Assembly: GCA_964423675.1 (NCBI GenBank)
Contig: CAYRFP010000025.1
Span: forward strand, 1 to 29,791
Origin: RUG563 sp964423675
Lineage (GTDB): Bacteria > Bacillota > Clostridia > Christensenellales > Aristaeellaceae
Direction: 5' to 3'
Length of the DNA stretch: 29,791 nt
The notes under the pieces were generated by a model. It did not search any database and was not told the origin of the DNA. It worked only from the letters and a program-made list of their open reading frames with translations. Of this stretch, positions 1 through 7,154 are shown one piece after another (positions within the stretch are counted from its first letter, which is position 1; each line of letters starts with the position of its first letter). The translations under genes and the position numbers were made by a program.

Positions 1-2
1 CA

Positions 3-35
3 CTCTTTGAAAGGTACGTCGCGGAAGCCGCTTGA
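3..35 (+). other. possible C-terminal end of a plus-strand gene cut by the window edge
   Basis: The third forward frame is open from the window edge and ends at a TGA after ten codons reading LFERYVAEAA. This could be the tail of a convergent plus-strand gene whose body lies outside the window. Ten codons are too few to recognise a family and could be open by chance. Bases 36-97 are AT-rich and show no gene. Confidence 0.15.
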
Positions 36-97
36 AAAATTCACAAAAATTTTTTTAGTTTTTTCTGCTTTTACTCTTGACTTTTGCGTTTTTTTGC

Positions 98-134
98 AAA
101 AAACAGAAACCAGGATAAAAGCCCTTGTTTCTGT
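98..134 (-). terminator. intrinsic terminator of the rpmH-jag operon
   Basis: Read on the minus strand, arms ACAGAAAC (127-134) and GTTTCTGT (103-110) pair perfectly and are extended by AGG/CCT inside after one mismatch. A run of six U follows (98-102 and beyond). It begins about 20 bp after the jag stop codon, so it closes the operon here. Confidence 0.85.
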
Positions 135-153
135 CTCAAATAATTTCCGATCT

Positions 154-1119
154 TTAATTATTTTTGAGGGTGATGACTACATGTCGGTTCGGTTCTTCGC
201 CTTCCGAATGGGTGGTCACAGCAGCATGATTTTGTAAAGCACTGTGGAGAATCCGGCGCTCGTAGGGATTCATCGGCTCCATTGAAACCTTCCGGCCCGT
301 CTTCTGGCACCGATTCGCCATCCGATTCGCCAGACGAATCAGCGCTTCCTCACGCTTGGCTCGATAACCCTCCGTGTCCAGCGTTACACGGGTATAATTG
401 CTCTGGCCCTTATTCACCTGCAGGCTGGTCAGATATTGCAACGCATCCAGCGTTTCTCCCCTGCGGCCAATAAGAATACCCAGCGTGTCCCCTTCCATAT
501 TCACACGAACATTGCTTTCTTCATCCGTAGCAACGGCAACGGACACATGCACGCCCATCAGTTCGGTCAACTGCTGCAGGAATTCCTGTGCCCGACCGGC
601 CGCTGTGGCACGATCCGCCTGTTCAGCAGGGATGATTTCCCTGGGTTCTTTTACTTCGCGGGCAGGCTTGGCTTCCTGTGGTTTACGGTTTTCTTTCGGC
701 TCGCGGGGCTGGCGATTCTCGCGCTGCTTCGGCGCAGGCTTTTCCGCGTTCTCCGCAACAGGCTGTCCTTCAGCGTTCGCTTCAGCCTTTGGTGTTTTCG
801 ATACCTTGGGAGCCTTCGGTTTTTCAGGCTTTTCCAGTTTCTCAGCCTTAGGCTGCGCAGTTTTTTCAGGCTTAGGCTGCGATGCAACCTTCTCTTCCAA
901 AGTACCGGCAAAAATCTCCTTCGCCAGCGTATCTTCCGGTTCTTCCTCTTTCAGCGTCAGGCGAACCTTTGCAGGACGAGAGCCGAACAGACCAAACAGC
1001 CCCTTGCTGCCCTCTTCCAGAATATCAACCGTCACATCGCTGATGGAAGCACCCAGTTGCTCCAGCCCCTGCGAAATGGCTTCTTCAATTGTTCTGGCAG
1101 AAACCTCATGGCTTTTCAT
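154..1119 (-). CDS. khpB: RNA-binding protein KhpB (Jag/EloR family)
   Basis: This is a cytoplasmic RNA-binding protein of 321 aa that in Firmicutes forms a complex with KhpA and affects cell elongation and small-RNA/mRNA handling. The N-terminal Jag-N domain spans about residues 1-55. A long Lys/Pro/Glu-rich, low-complexity linker follows at about 60-165. The KH domain carries GRRG at 218-221, and the R3H domain shows R288-x3-H292. The linker is longer than in many homologues, but the domain order is canonical. The gene is last in rpmH-rnpA-yidD-yidC-jag: its ATG overlaps the yidC stop (TAATG), implying translational coupling. Its expected partner khpA is also in this window (22772-22999). 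A terminator follows at once, so mnmE is not downstream here. Confidence 0.95.
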   Translation of the reverse strand: MKSHEVSARTIEEAISQGLEQLGASISDVTVDILEEGSKGLFGLFGSRPAKVRLTLKEEEPEDTLAKEIFAGTLEEKVASQPKPEKTAQPKAEKLEKPEKPKAPKVSKTPKAEANAEGQPVAENAEKPAPKQRENRQPREPKENRKPQEAKPAREVKEPREIIPAEQADRATAAGRAQEFLQQLTELMGVHVSVAVATDEESNVRVNMEGDTLGILIGRRGETLDALQYLTSLQVNKGQSNYTRVTLDTEGYRAKREEALIRLANRMANRCQKTGRKVSMEPMNPYERRILHSALQNHAAVTTHSEGEEPNRHVVITLKNN

Positions 1120-2171
1120 TATTTAACAGACCCCTCTCCAGACGCCGCATTGGCGGCCTTCTTATCCTGGTTTTCCAGTACCTTATTGATTACCGCGTTC
1201 TGGATATACATGACCACATTGGACGTGACCCAGTAAATGCCAAAGCCGGCGTTAGAAGACAAGCACCAGTAAATGGACAGAATAGGGAAAAACCACTTCA
1301 TGAACCCATTCATGCCCTTCTGCTGATCGTTCTGATTGGCGGAAGGTTGCTGCTGTTTATTCGCAACAACCGTCTGAACAATCTGAGAAATACCCGCCAG
1401 CACCGGCGTTATCAGCAGACCGTTATATTTTTTATACAGGGACAGCTGCGTCAGCAGGAAATTCACATTCGACCAGCCAGGAACCGTCGCCACAGCGGCC
1501 TGATAGCCCGGAATGCTGCCAAGTGCAGTCATGATCGTATTCACGCTGGCATTCATCGTAGCCTTATCCGCAAAGCAGGCATATACGGCATCCAGCGTCG
1601 CATCCACAGACAGCGTCTGCGCCACAGCGGCAAGCTGTCCTTCGCTAAGCAAACCGCAGGCCTTTTGCCATACATCCACCGTTAGCATTTGCAGACTGGT
1701 CGCGTCCGGGGCGATCGAGGTAAAGGGCGAGTCGGTCATCCAGATGTTCTTAATCCATAGGAAACGATCCGCCGCGGTAATCACCTGCTCCTCCCCCGCC
1801 AGATAGCGGAAGGCCTGCAACGCCAGCTGTTCATTGGCAATGGCACGCATCGCGGCGAACATTGCAATCATCAACGGCCAGGTCAGCAGCAATGGCAGAC
1901 AGCCGGACATGGGATTGTAATGCTCCTTGCGCATCAGTTCCGCCTGTTTTTGCTGAAGCTTTTGCTTGTCATTGGCATACTTCTTCTGCAACGCATCAAG
2001 CTTGGGCTGAATTAAAGTCATTTTACGCATGCTTTTGCGGCTGCGATAGTCAAATGGAACACAGACCATACGCATCAGCACTGTAAAAATGATGATAGCG
2101 ACACCATAGTTATTGACAACGCTGGTAATTCCAGCGAGTACATCATACAAGAAGTTCGTAATGGCGTTCAA
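1119..2171 (-). CDS. yidC: membrane protein insertase YidC/SpoIIIJ (Oxa1 family)
   Basis: This 350-aa insertase places membrane proteins into the cytoplasmic membrane, alone or with Sec. There is no signal peptide. A first membrane segment lies near residues 20-40 and includes the conserved arginine (R34) of the hydrophilic groove. A basic cytoplasmic hairpin follows at about 41-86, then a segment near 90-112. Closing segments lie near 250-270 and 290-328. The FLW motif (137-139) that normally runs straight into the third segment is instead followed by about 100 extra residues (148-248), predicted outside the membrane. Gram-positive YidC proteins are usually about 260-290 aa, so this loop explains the size. 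The start overlaps the yidD stop by 4 bp. The hydrophilic C-terminal tail is only moderately charged. Confidence 0.95.
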   Translation of the reverse strand: MNAITNFLYDVLAGITSVVNNYGVAIIIFTVLMRMVCVPFDYRSRKSMRKMTLIQPKLDALQKKYANDKQKLQQKQAELMRKEHYNPMSGCLPLLLTWPLMIAMFAAMRAIANEQLALQAFRYLAGEEQVITAADRFLWIKNIWMTDSPFTSIAPDATSLQMLTVDVWQKACGLLSEGQLAAVAQTLSVDATLDAVYACFADKATMNASVNTIMTALGSIPGYQAAVATVPGWSNVNFLLTQLSLYKKYNGLLITPVLAGISQIVQTVVANKQQQPSANQNDQQKGMNGFMKWFFPILSIYWCLSSNAGFGIYWVTSNVVMYIQNAVINKVLENQDKKAANAASGEGSVK

Positions 2172-2416
2172 AGATTCTCGTCCCTCCTAATGACAGCGCT
2201 GAGCGGCTGAGGCACTGGATCATAGCCGCCCTTGCAAAAGGGATGGCACCGCAAAATGCGCCGAACAGCCAGCCATGCCCCCTTCGCCGCGCCAAAACGT
2301 TCAATGGCTACCAAAGCGTATTCCGAACATGTGGGGATAAAACGGCAACAGCCCGGCTTGAGCGGGCTTAATCGCCGCCTGTAAAAGCGAATGAGAGAAA
2401 TAAGCAGCCGTTTCAT
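2168..2416 (-). CDS. yidD: membrane protein insertion efficiency factor YidD
   Basis: YidD is a small (82 aa) membrane-associated protein that assists YidC-dependent insertion. The diagnostic core is visible: an amphipathic N-terminus, then PGCCRFIPTCSEYA with its cysteines, then HPFCKGGYDPVP. A longer in-frame extension exists upstream (to 2686) but lies over rnpA and has no family similarity. The ATG at 2416 overlaps the rnpA stop as ATGA and is the correct start. The gene sits in the classical rnpA-yidD-yidC order with 4-bp overlaps on both sides, so the three are probably translated in a coupled way. Confidence 0.95.
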   Translation of the reverse strand: MKRLLISLIRFYRRRLSPLKPGCCRFIPTCSEYALVAIERFGAAKGAWLAVRRILRCHPFCKGGYDPVPQPLSAVIRRDENL

Positions 2417-2757
2417 GGGGACGGCCGTGCTTCCTTGTAGAGGTTTTGCTTGCGCAAAACATGGCGCAAAGATGCAGTCAGGCGGGCAAAATCCGCGTCG
2501 GCGGCTGCGTCTCGCGCTGTGACCACATACATCCCACGTTTGAGCAGTGGCAATTCCTGACGGAAGGCTTCCCGCAGCCGTCGCTTTACGCGATTCCGTG
2601 TTACAGCGTTGCCAATTTTTTTGCTCACTGCAAAGCCAACCAGCAACTTCGGCCCACGGACAAACCCCACCGCCATTTCGCGGCATGCCGCGCCCTTCCC
2701 CTTGCGATAGACATAGCGGAATTGACCATTTTTCCGCAGGCGATATTGCTGCTCCAT
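2413..2757 (-). CDS. rnpA: ribonuclease P protein component
   Basis: This 114-aa basic protein is the subunit of RNase P, which assists the RNA catalyst in removing 5' leaders from pre-tRNAs. The RNR signature appears as RNRVKRRLREAFR, preceded by the usual GFAVSKKIGNAVT strand. Length is typical of the family. It lies 227 bp downstream of rpmH in the same orientation. A GC-rich hairpin in that gap may lower transcription relative to rpmH. Its stop overlaps yidD by 4 bp. Confidence 0.95.
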   Translation of the reverse strand: MEQQYRLRKNGQFRYVYRKGKGAACREMAVGFVRGPKLLVGFAVSKKIGNAVTRNRVKRRLREAFRQELPLLKRGMYVVTARDAAADADFARLTASLRHVLRKQNLYKEARPSP

Positions 2758-2905
2758 GTTATCCTCCAGGACAGATGGCTAAAGCTTGCCTCAAGGAAGG
2801 GAAACCAGTGGCTGACGCCACCGCCATCCCCGTCTTGAGCCGAAAGCGCAGAAACGCCGTCTTCCAACAGATTCCTGAACCGCGAAGCATTTAGCCGAAT
2901 ACAGC

Positions 2906-2952
2906 AAAACCCGCCCCACGTTTTGATGCACAGTGGCAAGCACAGGGGCGGG
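2906..2952 (-). terminator. hairpin with short U tract between rpmH and rnpA (attenuator-like)
   Basis: On the minus strand, CCCGCCCC (2945-2952) pairs perfectly with GGGGCGGG (2910-2917) across a loop of about 27 nt, followed by TTTT. It lies about 30 bp after the rpmH stop and before rnpA, so it looks like a partial terminator separating abundant L34 mRNA from the rest of the operon. The large loop lowers confidence. Confidence 0.5.
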
Positions 2953-2984
2953 CTAAGCCATGCAAGGAAAGAAGCGGACGGAGA

Positions 2985-3119
2985 TTAGACCGTCAACTCC
3001 TTGCGGCCACGACGACGACGGGCAGCGAGCACACGGCGACCATTCTTGGTGCTCATGCGGGCGCGGAAGCCATGAACCTTGTTGCGCTGGCGTTTCTTGG
3101 GCTGATAAGTGCGTTTCAT
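2985..3119 (-). CDS. rpmH: 50S ribosomal protein L34
   Basis: This is a 44-aa, very basic protein of the large ribosomal subunit. It starts MKRTYQPKKRQRNKVHGFR and ends in RRGRKELTV, which is diagnostic for L34. The frame stays open further upstream, but homology begins at the ATG at 3117-3119. An AAGGAG ribosome-binding site lies about 11 nt before it. A near-consensus promoter lies just upstream (3206-3234). It is first in the operon leading through rnpA to jag. The gene to its right is not dnaA, so the common oriC-side arrangement is not seen. Confidence 0.97.
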   Translation of the reverse strand: MKRTYQPKKRQRNKVHGFRARMSTKNGRRVLAARRRRGRKELTV

Positions 3120-3205
3120 GATGACAACAACTCCTTCTAATTCCAAAATGCCATAGGCATTTGTTTCGCGCTTTGTGATAGAAAGCACCACAAGACAGCC
3201 ATTAT

Positions 3206-3234
3206 AGTATACCCATCGGGGGCGCTGGTGTCAA
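3206..3234 (-). promoter_or_regulatory. sigma-A type promoter for rpmH
   Basis: On the minus strand: TTGACA (3229-3234), a 17-bp spacer, then TATACT (3206-3211). It drives the rpmH-jag operon, leaving a leader of roughly 80 nt before the rpmH start. Confidence 0.85.
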
Positions 3235-3284
3235 GCTTTTTTCGGGCTTTCTTGCAGATTTCTTTCAATTTTTCCAGCCTTCGC

Positions 3285-3911
3285 TTACTGCTGACCGTTG
3301 ATTTCCTGGCGCAGAGCCCGCAGTGCATCCAGCTGCTGCGCAAGCCCTGCGTCTGCCTGCTCCATCATCTGCGTCACCGCGCCATGCACCCGCATCGTAT
3401 AATCCTCGCATTCTCGATGCGCAGCTTCCAGAAGTTCCTGAGCTTCCGCCTGAGCGCGGGCAATAATCTCGCTGTCAGCCACCATCTGCTGCGCCCGCGT
3501 CTGCGCATCTGCCAAAACGGCATTGGCTCGATTTCGCGCATCCGCAACCATGGCATTGGCCTGATCCGTTGCCGTACGCAACGCCTCGCTGGCGCGGCTA
3601 TTGGCATCGCTCAAGGTCGCCTGTGCTTGATTGTTAGCGCTTTCTACCGCGGTACGCGCCTTCTGGTTAGCTTCCTTGGTGGTATCCTCCGCCTGTCGGC
3701 GGCTTTCATCAATGATCTGCTGCTCCACGGCCAGCAATTGGCGCGCCTGCTGTAAATCATTAGGAATGCTTTGCTCAAGCCGCTGCATCAGGCTGAGAAT
3801 TTCATCCCTGTCCACCATCACACGGTTGGACAGTGGAATTGTCCGAGCGCCGGAAACCAGTAGATTCAGGCGGTCGAGCAGTTCAAAGGTCATAAGCTTG
3901 GTGGATGACAT
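3285..3911 (-). CDS. coiled-coil protein of unknown function downstream of coaD
   Basis: The protein has 208 aa, with no signal peptide or membrane segment. An N-terminal portion (about 1-60) is followed by a long Ala/Gln/Arg-rich helix (about 60-190) with heptad-like spacing. The repeated character, with many A-x-x-A and ARNRA/ADAQTRA blocks, resembles DivIVA-type or ATP-synthase-b-like coiled coils. Automatic pipelines often call such proteins 'ATPase'; I see no nucleotide-binding motif. It follows coaD by 15 bp with a GAGGGGGA ribosome-binding site, so it belongs to the rsmD-coaD operon. The sequence supports a cytoplasmic, oligomerising structural protein, possibly a division or polarity factor, but the role is inference. 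Confidence 0.8.
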   Translation of the reverse strand: MSSTKLMTFELLDRLNLLVSGARTIPLSNRVMVDRDEILSLMQRLEQSIPNDLQQARQLLAVEQQIIDESRRQAEDTTKEANQKARTAVESANNQAQATLSDANSRASEALRTATDQANAMVADARNRANAVLADAQTRAQQMVADSEIIARAQAEAQELLEAAHRECEDYTMRVHGAVTQMMEQADAGLAQQLDALRALRQEINGQQ

Positions 3912-3926
3912 ATCGTTTCCCCCTCT

Positions 3927-4430
3927 TTATTTTTTCGAACAATGGTGCAATGCAAAAGCATCCATGATCTTGGGCAGCACTTCTTTAGGAACATAAGGTG
4001 ATATATCCGCGCCAAAGTTCGCCAATTGGCGCACCATGCTGGCGCTCACATCGACCAATTCCGGCGAAGCAGGCAGAAAAATGGTTTCCTGAGCAGGATT
4101 CAGCTGGTGATTGATTCGAGCCATTGTAGCTTCGTTTTCCAGATCCGCCGCTCCGCGTACTCCGCGAACAACAACGCGAATATCCAGACTGCGGGTTAAT
4201 TCAGCCAGCAAGCCAGCATGAGCAATCACCTGCACGTTGGGAAAATCCTGGCATGCTTGACGAAGCAATTCCAGCCTTTCATCCACCGGGAAGCACCCCT
4301 GCTTATCCGGGTTATGCAATACGCCTACGATTACCTCGTCAAACATCGCCGCCGCCCGCCGGATAATATCCATATGTCCACTGGTCACCGGATCAAAACT
4401 GCCCGGATACAGGCAACGTCTTATGCTCAT
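3927..4430 (-). CDS. coaD: phosphopantetheine adenylyltransferase
   Basis: This enzyme transfers AMP from ATP to 4'-phosphopantetheine, giving dephospho-CoA, the penultimate step of coenzyme A synthesis in the cytoplasm. The protein is 167 aa, the usual family size. The nucleotidyltransferase signature GSFDPVTSGH lies near the N-terminus, and a C-terminal SASMVRQLA corresponds to the second ATP-binding motif. A longer upstream frame (to 4595) overlaps rsmD and lacks homology. The ATG at 4430 overlaps the rsmD stop by 4 bp (ATGA), which fixes the start. The rsmD-coaD pairing is widely conserved in Firmicutes. Confidence 0.96.
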   Translation of the reverse strand: MSIRRCLYPGSFDPVTSGHMDIIRRAAAMFDEVIVGVLHNPDKQGCFPVDERLELLRQACQDFPNVQVIAHAGLLAELTRSLDIRVVVRGVRGAADLENEATMARINHQLNPAQETIFLPASPELVDVSASMVRQLANFGADISPYVPKEVLPKIMDAFALHHCSKK

Positions 4431-4984
4431 GCCGTCCCCTCCTTCGCCCGCCGATAGAAGCTGATTCCCGCCACGCCGTATTCCCGGCGATCCATCAGCA
4501 TCAGCCCTGCGCCCGGCCTTGGGGGCGTTTCGCGGGCATGCTCTACAATCAGAATCCCGTCCGGAGCCAGAAGCGTCTGCGCCAGTGTGTCGCAAACCGC
4601 GCTGGTATCCATGCGATACGGCGGATCCAAGAAGATCAAATCAAAGGCCGCGCCTTCCCTGCGCAATTGCGTTATGGCTGCCATATCAGCGCAGTGCAGC
4701 AAGCGCGCACGCTGTTGATAATCCAGCGCAGCGATGTTCTGCACAATGGCTTTGCACGCCTTGGGAGATAGATCAGCCAGCACCGCGCTACCTGCGCCGC
4801 GGCTTAGCGCTTCCAGCGCCAATGCACCGCTGCCCGCATATAAATCCAGCACGCGCGCACCGGACAGCCGGGGCATCAGAATGCTGAACAGCGCTTCTTT
4901 CGCCCGATCTGCCGTGGGGCGCGTATCCATGCCATCGGGGGCAATCAGCTTGCGCGAACGTTTTTCTCCTGCAATAATTCGCAT
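4427..4984 (-). CDS. rsmD: 16S rRNA (guanine(966)-N(2))-methyltransferase RsmD
   Basis: RsmD is an S-adenosylmethionine-dependent enzyme that methylates G966 of 16S rRNA during 30S assembly. The 185-aa sequence begins MRIIAGEKRSRKL. It then shows the typical RPTADRAKEALFSIL stretch, the SAM-binding motif LDLYAGSGALALEALSRG and the catalytic LDPPY motif of N2/N6 methyltransferases. It starts 3 bp after the stop of the preceding membrane-protein gene and overlaps coaD by 4 bp, so it lies inside a tightly packed operon. Confidence 0.95.
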   Translation of the reverse strand: MRIIAGEKRSRKLIAPDGMDTRPTADRAKEALFSILMPRLSGARVLDLYAGSGALALEALSRGAGSAVLADLSPKACKAIVQNIAALDYQQRARLLHCADMAAITQLRREGAAFDLIFLDPPYRMDTSAVCDTLAQTLLAPDGILIVEHARETPPRPGAGLMLMDRREYGVAGISFYRRAKEGTA

Positions 4985-4987
4985 ATC

Positions 4988-5806
4988 TTAAATCAACTCG
5001 TTTTTCTTTTCAGCTCGCGCCTTGCGTTCCTTCATTGCCTTCTTGCGGCGGCGGTCATAGCGCTTCGTGCTGGTAGCGATGTCGCCGTGCACCAGCGCCC
5101 GGGAACGGGGGCCAGTCAGATAGCCCAGGGGGAAGCCCATCGCAGGAAGGCAAATCAGCAGGGGGCTGAGCCGATCCAGCAGCAGCATACCATCTGCATT
5201 ATCTGCCGTGACGATATTAGCAAAGGGGAAGAGAATCATCCGCACTACCACCCGCAGCACATCCGCACCCTGAATCGAAACGTTGCGCGCGTAATACTGA
5301 AGCGGCAGACTGACTTCATCATGTGCCGAATACCCGCTGACCCAGGAAGGCAGGGATTGCAGTTCATAAACCTGCTTTTGTGCCATCAGAGCATGTGGAA
5401 TGGTTAATACCAGCAGCAAAATAATGGCCACCAGGAAAACAAATAGCCCTTTAAAAGGATGGTAGCAATTATCCGCATCCTTTTTATCCACATTTTTGCC
5501 GCTCTGCTCCCGAGCATAGGAAATCTCGCCCAATGCCACCTCTGCCTCGCCCAGTCTCGCGCCTTCCATATACAAAAGCATGATATACGCCAGAATTAGC
5601 GCGCCATTGCAGGCAATGCGCAGGGCGGTACTGTCAAACTGCAATGCCGCACCGAGCACCAGGTTCAAAAAGATAAACATCAAATAGTACATCAGCACCC
5701 GCAGCCCCTTTTTCGCTGCAGCTGCGCTGTGCCATGTTCCTTTTTTGTAAGGCTTAAAAATCAAAGCCTGCTTATTCTTTTTCTTTTTTGTCTTGCTGTC
5801 CTGCAT
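4988..5806 (-). CDS. integral membrane protein of unknown function
   Basis: I do not recognise a family for this 272-aa protein. A Lys-rich N-terminus (1-30) precedes hydrophobic segments at about 35-56, 62-80, 118-140 and 207-230, plus a weaker one near 184-199. The C-terminus (232-272) is strongly basic. The segment between the third and fourth helices (about 145-180) is hydrophilic and may be external. The positive N- and C-termini predict both ends in the cytoplasm. It lies between alr (26 bp upstream) and rsmD (3 bp downstream), so it is co-transcribed with envelope and translation genes. No enzyme motif is visible. Confidence 0.8.
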   Translation of the reverse strand: MQDSKTKKKKNKQALIFKPYKKGTWHSAAAAKKGLRVLMYYLMFIFLNLVLGAALQFDSTALRIACNGALILAYIMLLYMEGARLGEAEVALGEISYAREQSGKNVDKKDADNCYHPFKGLFVFLVAIILLLVLTIPHALMAQKQVYELQSLPSWVSGYSAHDEVSLPLQYYARNVSIQGADVLRVVVRMILFPFANIVTADNADGMLLLDRLSPLLICLPAMGFPLGYLTGPRSRALVHGDIATSTKRYDRRRKKAMKERKARAEKKNELI

Positions 5807-5832
5807 TTCCTAATCCCCTTTTTTTCAAGCGC

Positions 5833-6951
5833 TTAATCGCCTGTTTTTTGCGTCTGATATGTGATTGGCACACGGGCAGTGGCCGCCAGCAGCATTTCAT
5901 AGCTGATCGTTCCTGCCCAAGCCGCCATTTCATCTGCCGTAATCTCTTCTTCTCCCTGCTGCCCTAGCAGCACGACGGGCGCCCCGATTTGCGCTTTTTC
6001 CTGCGGCAACTCTGTCACATCCACCATCATCTGATCCATGCAGACCCTGCCAACCACCGGACAGCGCTTTCCTCCAATCAGCACCTGCCCGTTCCTGGAA
6101 AGGGAACGATGATAGCCATCTCCATAGCCCACAGGAAGTGTGGCGATGCGCCGGGGAGACGAAGCGCGATAAGCACAGCCGTAGCTTACGCATGTGCCCG
6201 TTGGAATCTGTTTCACATACACAATCTCCGTATGCCACGAAAGCGCAGGGCGCACCTTCGGCCCGCCTGGAGATGGCGGACAGCCATAGAGCAGGATGCC
6301 TTCCCGAACCATATCATACCGTGCCTGCGGATACCGCGTTCCCGCAGCACTGGCAGCGGCATGAATCAGTAATCCCGCCGGCAAATGTCTGCGCATTTCT
6401 TCAAACGCGCTGATTTGGGAGAGCGTATAGTCGGTAGTTTCTCCGTCTGCATCAGCAAAATGCGTAAATGCGCCGGTCAAACGAACATGTGGCGATTGCT
6501 CAATGGCATCCAGCACTGCACGCAGTTCACTTTCATTTCGAACACCGATGCGGCACATACCCGTATCGCATTTCAAATGCACCTGTGCGATCTTCCCCTG
6601 TGCCTTCGCTGCCCGTTCCAGGAGCGCCACACGCTGTGGGTCGAATACCGTCTGCGTTAATCCGAAGCGCACGCTGGCCGCGGCGCCTTTTTCGTTTACT
6701 GCGCCCAGCACGAGAATATTCTCCCTAATGCCGCTGGCGCGCAATGCTTCCCCTTCCTCCGGGATAGCCACGCCCAGCCATTCTGCCCCATTGGCAACTG
6801 CCGTTTGCGCTACCGGAACCAATCCATGCCCGTACGCATTGGCCTTTACCACTGCCAGCATTTTCGCCGGAGCAATGGCAGAAGCCAGCATCTGGGCATT
6901 TTCAGCGATTGCGTTCAGATCCACCCGAATGTATGTTCCGCGATACTGCAA
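5833..6951 (-). CDS. alr: alanine racemase
   Basis: This PLP enzyme interconverts L- and D-alanine for peptidoglycan synthesis. The protein has 372 aa, a normal length. The PLP lysine lies in VVKANAYGHG (K36), the catalytic tyrosine in VSYG (Y257), and CMDQ at 304-307 is the substrate-binding strand. The start is TTG at 6949-6951, with AGGAGG six nucleotides before it. The nearby upstream ATG is out of frame and overlaps that ribosome-binding site, so the TTG start is well supported. It leads the operon continuing to a membrane protein, rsmD, coaD and a coiled-coil gene. D-cycloserine is the classical inhibitor of this family. Confidence 0.96.
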   Translation of the reverse strand: MQYRGTYIRVDLNAIAENAQMLASAIAPAKMLAVVKANAYGHGLVPVAQTAVANGAEWLGVAIPEEGEALRASGIRENILVLGAVNEKGAAASVRFGLTQTVFDPQRVALLERAAKAQGKIAQVHLKCDTGMCRIGVRNESELRAVLDAIEQSPHVRLTGAFTHFADADGETTDYTLSQISAFEEMRRHLPAGLLIHAAASAAGTRYPQARYDMVREGILLYGCPPSPGGPKVRPALSWHTEIVYVKQIPTGTCVSYGCAYRASSPRRIATLPVGYGDGYHRSLSRNGQVLIGGKRCPVVGRVCMDQMMVDVTELPQEKAQIGAPVVLLGQQGEEEITADEMAAWAGTISYEMLLAATARVPITYQTQKTGD

Positions 6952-7018
6952 GGGACGCCTCCTCTTTCATGGCATGGCAATTCCCGGAACCTGCTTCTGC
7001 CCGGGACGCTTCTTTTAT

Positions 7019-7024
7019 ATTATA
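7019..7024 (-). promoter_or_regulatory. candidate -10 box upstream of alr
   Basis: TATAAT on the minus strand lies about 70 nt before the alr start. The matching -35 is poor (TGGTCA at 16-bp spacing), so this is a weak promoter call. An inverted repeat TCCCGG/CCGGGA lies in the putative leader. Confidence 0.4.
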
Positions 7025-7108
7025 TCACACTTTTCCCGTCTGACCATTGTTTTTTTAATTCCCCAGTGTCCCGTTTCCGCATCCATTTCAGTATAACAGA
7101 CTCCAGTG

Positions 7109-7132
7109 AAAAAAGGAACCCGGGAAAACGGG
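7109..7132 (-). terminator. weak terminator-like hairpin after the TtcA-family gene
   Basis: On the minus strand, CCCG (7129-7132) and CGGG (7119-7122) enclose a short loop, followed by TTCC and six T. It starts about 25 bp after the gene's stop codon. The stem is short, so confidence is limited. Confidence 0.4.
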
Positions 7133-7154
7133 CAAAATCAAGGCGCTGTGCAGT

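Noticed and set aside
398..1126. 242-codon plus-strand frame over khpB
   Set aside because: Ser/Phe/Ala-rich mirror of the Lys/Pro/Glu linker and KH domain on the other strand; no ribosome-binding site or homology.
2625..2939. 104-codon minus-strand frame between rpmH and rnpA
   Set aside because: It overlaps rnpA in another frame, shows no ribosome-binding site and resembles no protein.
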